Part shown: one piece after another, positions 19,519 to 27,190 of the stretch
How the letters are laid out: each line of letters starts with the position of its first letter
How positions within the stretch are numbered: position 1 is the stretch's first letter
Assembly (NCBI GenBank): GCA_015494295.1
Contig: WGBO01000063.1
Coordinates: forward strand, 1-32,858
Reading direction: 5' to 3'
DNA length: 32,858 nt
Source: Gammaproteobacteria bacterium
GTDB taxonomy: Bacteria > Pseudomonadota > Gammaproteobacteria > DSM-19610
The notes under the pieces: model-generated
Seen by the model: only the letters and a program-made list of their open reading frames with translations
Databases searched by the model: none
Told to the model about the DNA's origin: nothing
Position numbers and translations under genes: made by a program

Positions 19519-20697
19519 ATGAGCCAGCAGTCATTTCATCCGCCGGTCCGCACCCTGATGGGCCCCGGGCCGTCCGACGTCAATCCGCGCATCCTCGAAG
19601 CCATGTCGCGTCCGACCATCGGTCACCTCGACCCGATGTTCGTGGCCCTGATGGACGAGATGAAAGAACTGTTGCGCTATGCATTCCAGACGGAGCACGA
19701 GCTGACCATGCCGGTATCGGCGCCGGGTTCGGCGGGCATGGAGACCTGTTTCGTGAACCTGGTCGAGCCGGGTGACAAGGTGCTGGTGTGCCAGAACGGT
19801 GTGTTCGGCGGCCGCATGAAGGAGAACGTCGAGCGTTGCGGTGCGACGCCGGTGATGGTCGAGGACGAGTGGGGCAAGCCTGTCGATCCAAACAAGGTCG
19901 AGGAGGCGCTGGCCGCCAATCCGGATATCCGCCTGGTGGCTTTCGTGCACGCGGAAACGTCCACGGGAGCGATTTCCGACGCGAAAACGCTGGCCGGGAT
20001 CGCTCACAAGCACGATTGCCTGATTATTGCCGACTGTGTCACCTCGCTGGGCGGTTCTCCGCTGATGGTGTCGGAGTGGGGGCTGGACGCGGTCTACTCG
20101 GGCACGCAGAAGTGTCTGTCCTGCACGCCCGGTCTGTCGCCGGTCACGTTCAGCGATGCGGCGGTGGAGCGCATCAAGAATCGCAAGACCACCGTGCAGA
20201 GCTGGTTCCTGGACCTGAACCTGGTGCTCGGCTACTGGGGTGGCGGCGCCAGGCGCGCCTACCATCACACCGCGCCCATCAACGCCCTGTACGGCCTGCA
20301 CGAGGCGCTGGTGATTCTCAAGGAAGAGGGTATAGAGAACGCCTGGGCGCGCCACGAGCGCAACCACAAGGCGTTGCGCGCCGGTATCGAGGCCATGGGG
20401 CTGTCGTTCGTGGTGGACGAGGCCAACCGTCTGCCGCAGCTCAACTCGGTGACCATTCCGGAAGGCGTCGACGAGGCGCAGGTGCGCAGCCGCCTGCTCA
20501 ACGAGTACAACCTGGAAATCGGCGCCGGCCTGGGTCCGCTGGCGGGCAAGATCTGGCGCATCGGCCTGATGGGTTATGCCAGCAACCAGAAGAATGTGTT
20601 GCTGTGCCTGGGTGCGCTGGACGCGGTGCTGAGCGACATGAAGGCGCCCATCCAGTCCGGCGTGGCCGTGGAAGCGGCGATGAAGGCCTTCGCCTGA
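19519..20697 (+). CDS. Class V aminotransferase, alanine/serine-glyoxylate aminotransferase type
   Basis: This is a PLP enzyme of 392 residues that transfers the amino group from alanine or serine to glyoxylate, forming glycine. The opening MGPGPSDVNPRILEAMS is typical of the AGXT family, as are HAETSTGA (substrate/PLP site) and ADCVTSLGG. The PLP lysine is Lys198 in SGTQKCLSCTPG. The late motif YNLEIGAGLGPLAGKIWRIG contains the carboxylate-binding arginine. An ACAGGAAT ribosome-binding site precedes the ATG. The gene stands alone between the ABC operon and a bidirectional terminator. Amino-donor preference, and whether it belongs to glycolate salvage or another pathway, cannot be settled from sequence. 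Confidence 0.9.
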   Translation: MSQQSFHPPVRTLMGPGPSDVNPRILEAMSRPTIGHLDPMFVALMDEMKELLRYAFQTEHELTMPVSAPGSAGMETCFVNLVEPGDKVLVCQNGVFGGRMKENVERCGATPVMVEDEWGKPVDPNKVEEALAANPDIRLVAFVHAETSTGAISDAKTLAGIAHKHDCLIIADCVTSLGGSPLMVSEWGLDAVYSGTQKCLSCTPGLSPVTFSDAAVERIKNRKTTVQSWFLDLNLVLGYWGGGARRAYHHTAPINALYGLHEALVILKEEGIENAWARHERNHKALRAGIEAMGLSFVVDEANRLPQLNSVTIPEGVDEAQVRSRLLNEYNLEIGAGLGPLAGKIWRIGLMGYASNQKNVLLCLGALDAVLSDMKAPIQSGVAVEAAMKAFA

Positions 20698-20716
20698 CGC
20701 CATTCGCGCAGGCATG

Positions 20717-20756
20717 AAAAAGCCCGCCCCCCTGGCAAGGGGTGGCGGGCTTTTTT
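20717..20756. terminator. Bidirectional terminator between the aminotransferase and parvulin genes
   Basis: AAAAAGCCCGCC (20717-20728) pairs with GGCGGGCTTTTT, with an inner CCCCT/AGGGG stem. It is flanked by A and T runs, which fits convergent transcription. Confidence 0.88.
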
Positions 20757-20777
20757 GTGGCGACTTTCGTTGCCGTC

Positions 20778-21746
20778 TTACTGCTGGGCGCTGTCTTCAG
20801 CCGCGGGTGTTGCCGGTGCTTCCGCCGCCGGTTCCGCCACGGGCTGTTCCATCGCATGGTCGTGGCCGGCGTGCGCGTCGCTTTCCGCCGGCGCCGGGAA
20901 GGCGCTTTCATCGATGCTGATATCCGCCTGCTGGCGCAGCGACTGGATGTAGTTCTGCACGCGCTGGTTGCGCACCATCATTTCAAGCTGGGGCTTGACC
21001 TGTTCGTAGGGCGGCGGATTGGTGCCGCGGGTATCCTCGAGCTTGATGATGTGCCAGCCGAACTGGGTCTGCACCGGCTCCTTCGTGTAGCTGCCTTTCT
21101 CCATGCTGGTGACGGCCTCGGCGAACGGCTTGACCATCGACTGCGGAGCGAACCAGCCCAGGTCGCCGCCGTTCTTGCCGGAGGGGCCGGTGGAGTGCTG
21201 CCTGGCCAGTTCCGCGAAGTCGGCGCCCTTGTCGAGTTCGGCGATCAGTTTTTCGGCCTCTTCCTTGCTCTTGACCAGGATGTGACGGGCCTTGTACTCG
21301 TTGCCCGCCTGGGCTTTTTCGTCATAGAGGGCCTTCAGCTCCTCGTCGGTGATGGGGTTCTGTTCCATCTGGTGCTGGAAGGCGGCGGAGGCGATTACGG
21401 CGCGGCGCTGCTGCTCGATCTGCGCGTACACGTCCGGCTGCTTGTCCACACCCTGCCTGACGCCGTCCTGGCTGGCAAGTTCCAGGCTGATCAGTTCTTC
21501 CAGCAAGGCCTTGCGGTTCTGGTTGGCGCCGGGCATGCGGCCCTGGCGTTGCTGCTGGTAGCGGTCGAGCATGTTGGCGGTGATCGGCGAGCCGTTCACC
21601 GTCGCCACGACGGCGCTGGTGTCGACAGGGGCGGCGCTGGCCGCGCCGGAGGTCTTGTCGCTGTCCTTGCTGGCGGGCATCTGCTGGTCGCAGGCGGCCA
21701 GCAGGCCGGTGAGTGCCAGTGCGGCGGTCAGGTAACGAATTTTCAT
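20778..21746 (-). CDS. Parvulin-type peptidyl-prolyl isomerase lipoprotein
   Basis: This is a periplasmic, lipid-anchored prolyl isomerase/chaperone of 322 residues. The signal peptide ends in the lipobox LAAC with Cys19. A SurA/PrsA-like helical region (about 45-140) precedes the parvulin domain at about 152-245, with ARHILV (His155), GGDLGWFAPQSMVKPFA and TQFGWHIIKL. The C-terminal 35-40 residues are a low-complexity Ala/Pro/Glu tail containing HAGHDHA, which might bind metal (inference). It is the last gene of the minus-strand operon, 37 bp after the BolA gene, and is distinct from PpiD at 8509. Its clients are unknown. Confidence 0.9.
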   Translation of the reverse strand: MKIRYLTAALALTGLLAACDQQMPASKDSDKTSGAASAAPVDTSAVVATVNGSPITANMLDRYQQQRQGRMPGANQNRKALLEELISLELASQDGVRQGVDKQPDVYAQIEQQRRAVIASAAFQHQMEQNPITDEELKALYDEKAQAGNEYKARHILVKSKEEAEKLIAELDKGADFAELARQHSTGPSGKNGGDLGWFAPQSMVKPFAEAVTSMEKGSYTKEPVQTQFGWHIIKLEDTRGTNPPPYEQVKPQLEMMVRNQRVQNYIQSLRQQADISIDESAFPAPAESDAHAGHDHAMEQPVAEPAAEAPATPAAEDSAQQ

Positions 21747-21783
21747 AGTGTCTTCCTTGCGGGTGGTCTCTTGGTGGTTGTGT

Positions 21784-22059
21784 TCAGGATGCGTGTTCGG
21801 CCGGTGTGGAGGCCTTGATGCTGAGGGCGTGAATCTCGGTGTTCATGATGTCGTCGAGCGCGTCGTAGACGAGGCGGTGACGCTGGATCAGCGTCTTGCC
21901 CTCGAACGCCTCGGATACGATTTCCACCTCGAAATGGCCGGCGCCGCCAGCACTGGCGTGGCCGATGTGCTTGTGGCTTTCATCCTCGATATGGATATGC
22001 TGCGGCGAGAAGTGTTTCGCCAGGCGTTCATGGATCATGGTGATGCGTTCGGTAGTCAT
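21784..22059 (-). CDS. bolA: BolA-family protein
   Basis: BolA proteins are small and partner monothiol glutaredoxins in iron-sulfur trafficking; some also act on transcription. The 91 residues contain the family core: DESHKHIGHASAGG, HFEVEIVSEAF and the helix motif RHRLVYDAL. The protein ends shortly after HALSIKA, without the C-terminal extension of E. coli BolA. The ATG (22059-22057) directly abuts the yciI stop (22062-22060), so translation is probably coupled. The BolA versus IbaG subfamily is not certain, although the RHR-VY form favours BolA. Confidence 0.92.
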   Translation of the reverse strand: MTTERITMIHERLAKHFSPQHIHIEDESHKHIGHASAGGAGHFEVEIVSEAFEGKTLIQRHRLVYDALDDIMNTEIHALSIKASTPAEHAS

Positions 22060-22359
22060 TCAGGGTAATACCTTCTTGAAGGGTTTGACGACGATGTTCT
22101 CGTAGACGCCGGCGGCGACATAGGGGTCGGCATTGGCCCAGTCGCGCGCGTCCTGCAGGGAGTCGAACTCGGCGACCACCAGGCTGCCGGTAAAGCCGGC
22201 CTCGCCCGGGTCCTCGCTGTCGATGGCCGGGTGCGGCCCGGCCAGGATCAGCCGGCCATCGGACTTCAGCGCCTGCAGGCGCTCGACGTGGGCGGGACGC
22301 GCCGCGAGACGTTGTTCCAGGGTGCCGGGCCGGTCCTGGCTGATAAAGGCGTACAGCAT
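22060..22359 (-). CDS. yciI: YciI-family protein
   Basis: YciI is a small ferredoxin-like alpha/beta protein of unsettled biochemical role. The 99 residues run from [18 protein letters not shown] to the family C-terminus. The conserved features are [11 protein letters not shown], the AGPHPA turn containing the putative active-site His, and the closing [17 protein letters not shown]. The start at 22359 overlaps the yciB stop by one base (TGATG), and the gene is followed immediately by bolA. An in-frame upstream extension into yciB is rejected because it is not family-like. Confidence 0.93.
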   Translation of the reverse strand: MLYAFISQDRPGTLEQRLAARPAHVERLQALKSDGRLILAGPHPAIDSEDPGEAGFTGSLVVAEFDSLQDARDWANADPYVAAGVYENIVVKPFKKVLP

Positions 22360-22907
22360 CAGGATTTCTCCCCGGCCTTGTCCTCGATGACATAGCGCCC
22401 GAGGTACAGGCCCTGCGCGATCACGAAGGCAAAGGTGATGCCGAGCATGCCGAACAGCTTGAAGTTGACCCAGGTTTCCTCGGAGAAGCTGTAGGCCACG
22501 TACAGGTTGAGCAGGCCGACGCTGATGAAGAAGGCGATCCACATCCAGCTCAGTTTCAGCCACACTGGCGACGGCGCCTGTATGGCGTGGCTCATCATGC
22601 GTTCGATGACGGGCTTGTCGCCAATCCAGTGGCTGCCCAGGAACACCGCGGCGAACAGCCAGTTGACCACGCTCGGTTTCCACTTGATGAATACCGGATC
22701 GCGCAGCAGCAGCGTCAGGCCGCCGAAGAACACCAGCAACCCGAAGGTGACCAGGTGCATTTTCTCGAAACGCCGGTGGCGCAACCAGAACACGCCGGTC
22801 TGCAGGGCGGCCGCGGCGATGGCGACGCCGGTCGCGGTATAGATGCCATCCAGCTTGTAGGCGATGAAGAACAGCAGGATGGGGAAGAAATCGTACAGAA
22901 GCTTCAT
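22359..22907 (-). CDS. yciB: Inner membrane protein YciB (septation protein A / IspZ)
   Basis: YciB is a polytopic inner-membrane protein linked in enterobacteria to envelope integrity and cell elongation/division. The 182 residues start [19 protein letters not shown] and show about five hydrophobic helices. The family stretches [36 protein letters not shown] and [11 protein letters not shown] are present, with the C-terminus GRYVIEDK. The length is the usual 180. It follows the conserved hypothetical gene by 43 bp and overlaps yciI by one base. Confidence 0.97.
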   Translation of the reverse strand: MKLLYDFFPILLFFIAYKLDGIYTATGVAIAAAALQTGVFWLRHRRFEKMHLVTFGLLVFFGGLTLLLRDPVFIKWKPSVVNWLFAAVFLGSHWIGDKPVIERMMSHAIQAPSPVWLKLSWMWIAFFISVGLLNLYVAYSFSEETWVNFKLFGMLGITFAFVIAQGLYLGRYVIEDKAGEKS

Positions 22908-22950
22908 GGTTTGTCAGGTATTCCCGGTTCGCGGCCCGTGCTGCGGCCGT

Positions 22951-23691
22951 TCAGTGCAGGGAGCGGTCGATGCTCCATTTGCGGTAGTAGCGATCCATGA
23001 CCTCGCGGACATGGGGCGGGTAGTTTAGCAAGTCCATCTGTTCCATGCCCTCGGCGAAAAAACCCGGGGCGTCCTCGGGCAGGTTTTCGACCAGCGCCCG
23101 GAAAGCTGTATCCATCACGTCCGGCTGATGGGTGCGGGTGGCGACAATGGCCCGGTTCATGTTCAGCACCCGCCATGGCCGGCCGGGATTGGTCTTTTCC
23201 AGGTCGCGTCGGATGATGTCCGCCGTATAGTCCGTCACCTCGTTCATCGCCTCGTACAGGGCCAGTAATTCCCCGGGTTCCCGCGTGGTATTGGCGAATT
23301 GCGCCAGCGCATCCACCACCGGTTCCAGACGTTGCAGCGATCCGCCGTGACGCCCGATCCAGCGCGCCGTGCTTACCACCACGCCTTCCAGCGTCCGGTA
23401 GACCTCGCCGAGGCGCGCCCGCCGCGCCAGATCCAGAGCCTGTTCCAGCAGCTCCAGCGCGTACTCGCCCAGACCAGAGACATCTTCGGGAGCCGCTTGG
23501 TTCCCGGCGCGCGCGTTCGCCTCGGTGCGTTCCATGGCCTCGAACAGTTGTTCCACGGCCTCGCCGAGCAGCGCCGGCGTGACTTCGTCAGGGCGGGCGA
23601 GGGTGGAAGCGGGCGCTGCATCGGCCAGATCGGCGAGCGCGCCGGACAGGGCCTCGCGGATACCGGCCAGCGTCGGTTCGGGTAAATTCAT
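22951..23691 (-). CDS. Conserved-looking hypothetical protein upstream of yciB
   Basis: I do not recognise the family. With the ATG at 23691 the product has 246 residues, beginning MNLPEPTLAGIREALSG; an ATG at 23703 would add four residues. It is acidic, mostly helical by composition, without a signal peptide or membrane helix. It has many Ala/Leu/Glu heptad-like stretches (for example LGEYALELLEQALDLARRA) reminiscent of TPR/HEAT-type solenoids. The C-terminal part has FFAEGMEQMDLLNYPPHVRE and ends YYRKWSIDRSLH. Codon use is like the neighbours, and the gene heads the operon with yciB, yciI, bolA and the parvulin lipoprotein, so it is very likely real. A cytoplasmic location is inferred. Confidence 0.8.
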   Translation of the reverse strand: MNLPEPTLAGIREALSGALADLADAAPASTLARPDEVTPALLGEAVEQLFEAMERTEANARAGNQAAPEDVSGLGEYALELLEQALDLARRARLGEVYRTLEGVVVSTARWIGRHGGSLQRLEPVVDALAQFANTTREPGELLALYEAMNEVTDYTADIIRRDLEKTNPGRPWRVLNMNRAIVATRTHQPDVMDTAFRALVENLPEDAPGFFAEGMEQMDLLNYPPHVREVMDRYYRKWSIDRSLH

Positions 23692-23753
23692 GGGCCATAT
23701 CATACCGGAATGCCCACCCACACGCAGGGGAAGCAGTGCCGGCGAGGCTCCGG

Positions 23754-23759
23754 TACAAT
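23754..23759 (+). promoter_or_regulatory. -10-like TACAAT before the yciV-type gene
   Basis: TACAAT ends seven bases before the ATG at 23767, which would place the transcription start at or next to the start codon. No convincing -35 is visible. GGCGGG (23761-23766) abuts the ATG, too close for a normal ribosome-binding site. Confidence 0.35.
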
Positions 23760-23766
23760 AGGCGGG

Positions 23767-24615
23767 ATGGACGTTTGTTACGATTTGCACAGCCATTCAA
23801 CGGCTTCCGACGGCACCCTGGCGCCGGCGGCGCTGCTGGCGCGCGCCCGCGACGCCGGCGTGGGGGTGCTGGCGCTGACCGACCACGACACCCTGGACGG
23901 GATTGCCGAGGCCGAACGGGCGGCCCGTGGTTCCGGTCTTTCCCTGATACCGGGTGTGGAAGTCTCGGTGAGCTGGAACCGCATGACCATCCATGTGCTG
24001 GGGCTGAACGTGCGCCCGGATCACCGCCCCTTGCTGGAGGGGTTGGCGGGGCTGAAGGATTTTCGCGTCTGGCGCGCCGAGGAGATAGCCCGCCGGCTGG
24101 AAAAGAGTGGCATCCGCGGGGCGCTGGATGGCGCCCGACGGCACTGCAAGGGCGGCATTCTCAGCCGTACCCACTTCGCCCACTTCCTGGTCGACGCCGG
24201 CCGCGCGCCCTCGGTGCGCGATGTGTTCCGTCACTACCTGGTGCGAGGCAAGCCGGGTTACGTGGGTGGCGAATGGGCGAGCCTGGAAGACGCGCTGGAC
24301 TGGATACTCGCCGCCGGCGGTCTGCCGGTGATCGCGCACCCGGCGCGCTACGGCCTGACTCGCAGCAAGCTCAACCGGCTGGTGAGCGAGTTCCGCGAAG
24401 CGGGCGGTGTCGGCATCGAGGTGGTTTCCGGCAGCCACTCGCGCGACGAGACCCTGCACATGGCGGCGGTATCGCGCAGCCATGAACTGTACGCCTCGTG
24501 CGGCTCCGACTACCACGGGCCGGAAAAGCCCTGGGTGGAACTCGGCCGCCTGCGCGCCCTGCCGGATGGCTGCACGCCCATCTGGCAGGCCACCGACTGG
24601 CCGGTGGCGGCATGA
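23767..24615 (+). CDS. yciV: PHP-domain 3',5'-nucleoside bisphosphate phosphatase / RNase AM (YciV, TrpH type)
   Basis: In E. coli this metalloenzyme (YciV, also Rnm/RNase AM) dephosphorylates pAp-like 3',5'-bisphosphates and trims 5' ends of RNA. The product has 282 residues. The PHP metal-binding motifs are intact: DLHSHSTASDG (His8, His10, Asp15), TDHDT (His40), Glu65 (GVEVS), His76, then AHPARYG, SGSHSR and GSDYHGP. The ATG at 23767 starts directly at the conserved core; an in-frame ATG 57 bases upstream adds non-family residues. A TACAAT at 23754-23759 lies just before it. The gene overlaps yciO (ATGA) and is divergent from the hypothetical-yciB operon. Confidence 0.93.
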   Translation: MDVCYDLHSHSTASDGTLAPAALLARARDAGVGVLALTDHDTLDGIAEAERAARGSGLSLIPGVEVSVSWNRMTIHVLGLNVRPDHRPLLEGLAGLKDFRVWRAEEIARRLEKSGIRGALDGARRHCKGGILSRTHFAHFLVDAGRAPSVRDVFRHYLVRGKPGYVGGEWASLEDALDWILAAGGLPVIAHPARYGLTRSKLNRLVSEFREAGGVGIEVVSGSHSRDETLHMAAVSRSHELYASCGSDYHGPEKPWVELGRLRALPDGCTPIWQATDWPVAA

Positions 24616-25232
24616 GCCAGCTTTTCCAGATCCACCCGGACAATCCGCAGCCGCGCCTGATTCGCCAGGCGGCGCAGATCATTGCCGACGGCGGCGTGGT
24701 GGCGGTGCCCACCGACTCCTGCTACGCGTTGGTCTGCCACCTCGACGACAAGGCGGCGGTGGAACGCATCCAGCGTATTCGTCGCCTGGACAACAAGCAC
24801 AACTTCACCCTGTTGTGCCGCGACCTGTCGCAGATCGCCACCTACGCGCGGGTGAGCAACTATGCCTATCGTTTCCTCAAGGCGCATACACCCGGCCCCT
24901 ATACCTTTATCCTGCGTGCCACCGCGGTGGTGCCCAAGCGCCTGCAGCACAAGAAACGCAAGACCGTCGGCATCCGCGTGCCGGATCACAATGTCGTCAC
25001 CGAACTGCTCGCCGAGCACGGCCAGCCGGTGATGAGCGTCACGCTGATTCTGCCGGGCAGCGATTTTCCCGAGACCGACGCGCTGGAGATTCGCGAAAAA
25101 CTCGAGCACCAGCTTGATCTGGTGATCGATGGCGGGCATTGTGGCGTCGAACCGACCACTGTGGTCGACCTCACGGGCGATGTGCCCGAAGTGACGCGGC
25201 GCGGCAAGGGGCCGGTCGAGGATTTCATTTGA
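24612..25232 (+). CDS. yciO: YciO-type Sua5/YciO/YrdC domain protein
   Basis: Members of this fold bind nucleotides and double-stranded RNA; TsaC/Sua5 relatives make threonylcarbamoyl-AMP for tRNA t6A, while YciO's own role is less clear. With the ATG at 24612 the product is 206 residues, the E. coli YciO length. Family features are GGVVAVPTDSCYAL, RIRRLDNKHNFTLLCRDL, the central HTPGPYTFILRAT and GIRVPDH. The PTTVVDLTG motif near the C-terminus matches the nucleotide-binding end. It overlaps the PHP gene (ATGA) and precedes the M50 protease by 16 bp, as part of the same operon. Confidence 0.95.
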   Translation: MSQLFQIHPDNPQPRLIRQAAQIIADGGVVAVPTDSCYALVCHLDDKAAVERIQRIRRLDNKHNFTLLCRDLSQIATYARVSNYAYRFLKAHTPGPYTFILRATAVVPKRLQHKKRKTVGIRVPDHNVVTELLAEHGQPVMSVTLILPGSDFPETDALEIREKLEHQLDLVIDGGHCGVEPTTVVDLTGDVPEVTRRGKGPVEDFI

Positions 25233-25248
25233 TGCAGGAACCCGTTTC

Positions 25249-25944
25249 ATGCCCGAACTGACGCTGGTGCAGCAGGTCAGCGCCTGGCTGTTGCCCGTGC
25301 TGCTCGCCATCACCGTGCACGAGGTGGCCCACGGCTGGACCGCGCGGTTGTTCGGCGACCACACCGCCGAGATGCAGGGGCGGCTGTCGCTCAATCCTAT
25401 ACGGCATGTCGACCCGGTCGGCACCATCCTGGTGCCCGGCCTGTTGCTGATCATGCCCGGCGGTTTCGTGTTCGGCTGGGCGAAGCCGGTGCCGGTGGAC
25501 TGGCGCAACCTGCGCCGGCCCAAGCAGGACATGGTGTGGGTTGCCGCGGCGGGCCCGGCCGTCAACCTGGTCATGGGGCTGGGCTGGGCGCTGTTGGCGC
25601 GCGTCGCGCTGGGCATGTCGACCGACAGCAGTTTCGGCCTGCCGTTGCTGCTGATGGGGGTGGCCGGCATGCTGATCAACACCATCCTGGCGGTGCTGAA
25701 CATGTTGCCGCTGCCGCCGCTGGACGGGGGGCGGGTGCTCACCGGCCTGTTGCCGACGCGCTACGCCATCCCGTTCTCGCGCATCGAGCCCTACGGCTTC
25801 TGGATACTGATCGCGCTGCTGATGACCGGTTCGCTGGGCTGGATCATGCGGCCGATGATGGATTTCGTTCTTGATTTTCTGGTGTCGACCGCCGGCATGA
25901 AGGTCTGGGCCTTCAACCGACTGCTGGGCGCGTTGATGTCATGA
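25249..25944 (+). CDS. Site-2 protease-family (M50) membrane zinc metalloprotease
   Basis: This is an integral-membrane protease of 231 residues that would cut substrates within the bilayer. The zinc motif HEVAH (His24, Glu25, His28) lies in the first helix. The third ligand is Asp159 in LPPLDGGR, and about six hydrophobic segments cover the rest. It belongs to the compact, PDZ-less subgroup often found beside trpS and scpAB in proteobacteria. The gene sits 16 bp after yciO. Its stop overlaps an 8-codon reading frame (ATGA at 25941) that ends just before the trpS start. The physiological substrate is unknown. Confidence 0.93.
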   Translation: MPELTLVQQVSAWLLPVLLAITVHEVAHGWTARLFGDHTAEMQGRLSLNPIRHVDPVGTILVPGLLLIMPGGFVFGWAKPVPVDWRNLRRPKQDMVWVAAAGPAVNLVMGLGWALLARVALGMSTDSSFGLPLLLMGVAGMLINTILAVLNMLPLPPLDGGRVLTGLLPTRYAIPFSRIEPYGFWILIALLMTGSLGWIMRPMMDFVLDFLVSTAGMKVWAFNRLLGALMS

Positions 25945-25957
25945 CCACCGACTCAAC

Positions 25958-25963
25958 AGGGAG
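25958..25963 (+). promoter_or_regulatory. Ribosome-binding site supporting a TTG start for trpS
   Basis: AGGGAG lies 11 bases before the TTG at 25975. No ATG or GTG exists in frame between the upstream in-frame stop (25942-25944) and the conserved protein start, so TTG is the best start. The site lies inside the 8-codon frame 25941-25967. Confidence 0.6.
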
Positions 25964-25974
25964 CTGATCGAACC

Positions 25975-27183
25975 TTGGCAAGCGCAACCGACAACCGGGT
26001 ACTGTCCGGCATGCGGCCCACCGGCCGCCTGCATCTGGGGCACTACCACGGCGTACTGAAAAACTGGGTGAATCTGCAGCACGAGTACGAGTGTTATTTC
26101 TTCGTGGCGGACTGGCACGCCCTGACCACCCACTACGAGGATCCGCAGGTCATCGGCGACAGCACGCTGGACATGGTCATCGACTGGCTGGCCGCCGGCG
26201 TCAACCCCTCCAGCGCGCGGCTGTTCGTGCAGTCCGACGTGCCGCAGCACGCCGAACTGCATTTGCTGCTGTCCATGATCACGCCGCTGGGCTGGCTGGA
26301 GCGCGTGCCCAGTTACAAGGACCAGCAGGAAAAGCTGCGCGAGCGCGATCTTGCCACCTACGGCTTTCTTGGCTATCCCCTGTTGCAGAGTGCTGACATC
26401 CTCATCTACAAGGCGGGGCTGGTGCCGGTCGGCGAGGACCAGGTGGCGCACGTCGAGCTGACCCGCGAAGTGGCGCGCCGTTTCAATCATCTGTATGGAC
26501 GCGAGGCGGATTTCGAGGAAAAGGCCGACGCCGCGATCAGGAAGATGGGCAAGAAGAACGCCAGGCTGTACCGCGAGCTGCGCAAGCGCTACCAGGAGCA
26601 GGGCGATACCGAGGCGCTGGAGACGGGTCGCGCGCTGCTGGAGGCGCAGGGCAACCTGGCCATGGGCGACCGCGAGCGCCTGTTCGGCTACCTGGAGGGC
26701 GGGGGACGCATCATCCTGCCGGAGCCGCAGGCGTTGCTGACGCCGGCCTCGAAAATGCCGGGTCTGGACGGGCAGAAGATGTCCAAGTCCTACGGCAATA
26801 CCATCGCCCTGCGCGACGACCCGGACGATATCGAGAAGAAACTGCGCACCATGCCCACCGACCCGGCGCGGGTGCGCCGCGACGATCCCGGCAACCCGGA
26901 CAAGTGCCCGGTCTTCCAGTTGCACCGGGTCTACTCGGACGAGAACCGCCAGCAGTGGGTGCGCGAGGGCTGCACATCGGCCGGTATCGGCTGCCTGGAC
27001 TGCAAGCAGCCGATTATCGACTCGGTTCGCGCCGAACTCGCGCCGATCCGCGAGCGCGCCCGCGAATACGAGGAAGACCCGCAGCTGGTGCGCAACATCC
27101 TGCGCGAGGGCGGCGAGGCCGCGCGTGACGTGGCCAATGAGACAATGGTTGAGGTGAGAGACGTAATCGGCTTGAATTTCTAG
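25975..27183 (+). CDS. trpS: Tryptophanyl-tRNA synthetase, long form with Cys cluster
   Basis: TrpRS charges tRNA-Trp; it is a class I synthetase. Using the TTG start the product has 402 residues, against 334 in E. coli. The HIGH-like motif is HLGH (20-23) in SGMRPTGRLHLGHYHG, and KMSKS is at 268-272. About 65 extra residues, roughly 180-245 (FEEKADAAIRKMGKKNAR onward), lie between the catalytic halves, a form also known from pseudomonads. Near the C-terminus Cys311, Cys333, Cys340 and Cys343 give C-x21-C-x6-C-x2-C, close to the [4Fe-4S] motif of Thermotoga TrpRS. Cluster binding is an inference. The next ATG, at 26011, would lose conserved residues. Confidence 0.96.
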   Translation: MASATDNRVLSGMRPTGRLHLGHYHGVLKNWVNLQHEYECYFFVADWHALTTHYEDPQVIGDSTLDMVIDWLAAGVNPSSARLFVQSDVPQHAELHLLLSMITPLGWLERVPSYKDQQEKLRERDLATYGFLGYPLLQSADILIYKAGLVPVGEDQVAHVELTREVARRFNHLYGREADFEEKADAAIRKMGKKNARLYRELRKRYQEQGDTEALETGRALLEAQGNLAMGDRERLFGYLEGGGRIILPEPQALLTPASKMPGLDGQKMSKSYGNTIALRDDPDDIEKKLRTMPTDPARVRRDDPGNPDKCPVFQLHRVYSDENRQQWVREGCTSAGIGCLDCKQPIIDSVRAELAPIRERAREYEEDPQLVRNILREGGEAARDVANETMVEVRDVIGLNF

Positions 27184-27190
27184 AAATTTT

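Noticed and set aside
24498..24611. An upstream start for yciO inside the PHP gene
   Set aside because: The ATG at 24612 gives the E. coli length and an ATGA overlap with the preceding stop; the extension is a shadow of the PHP coding region.
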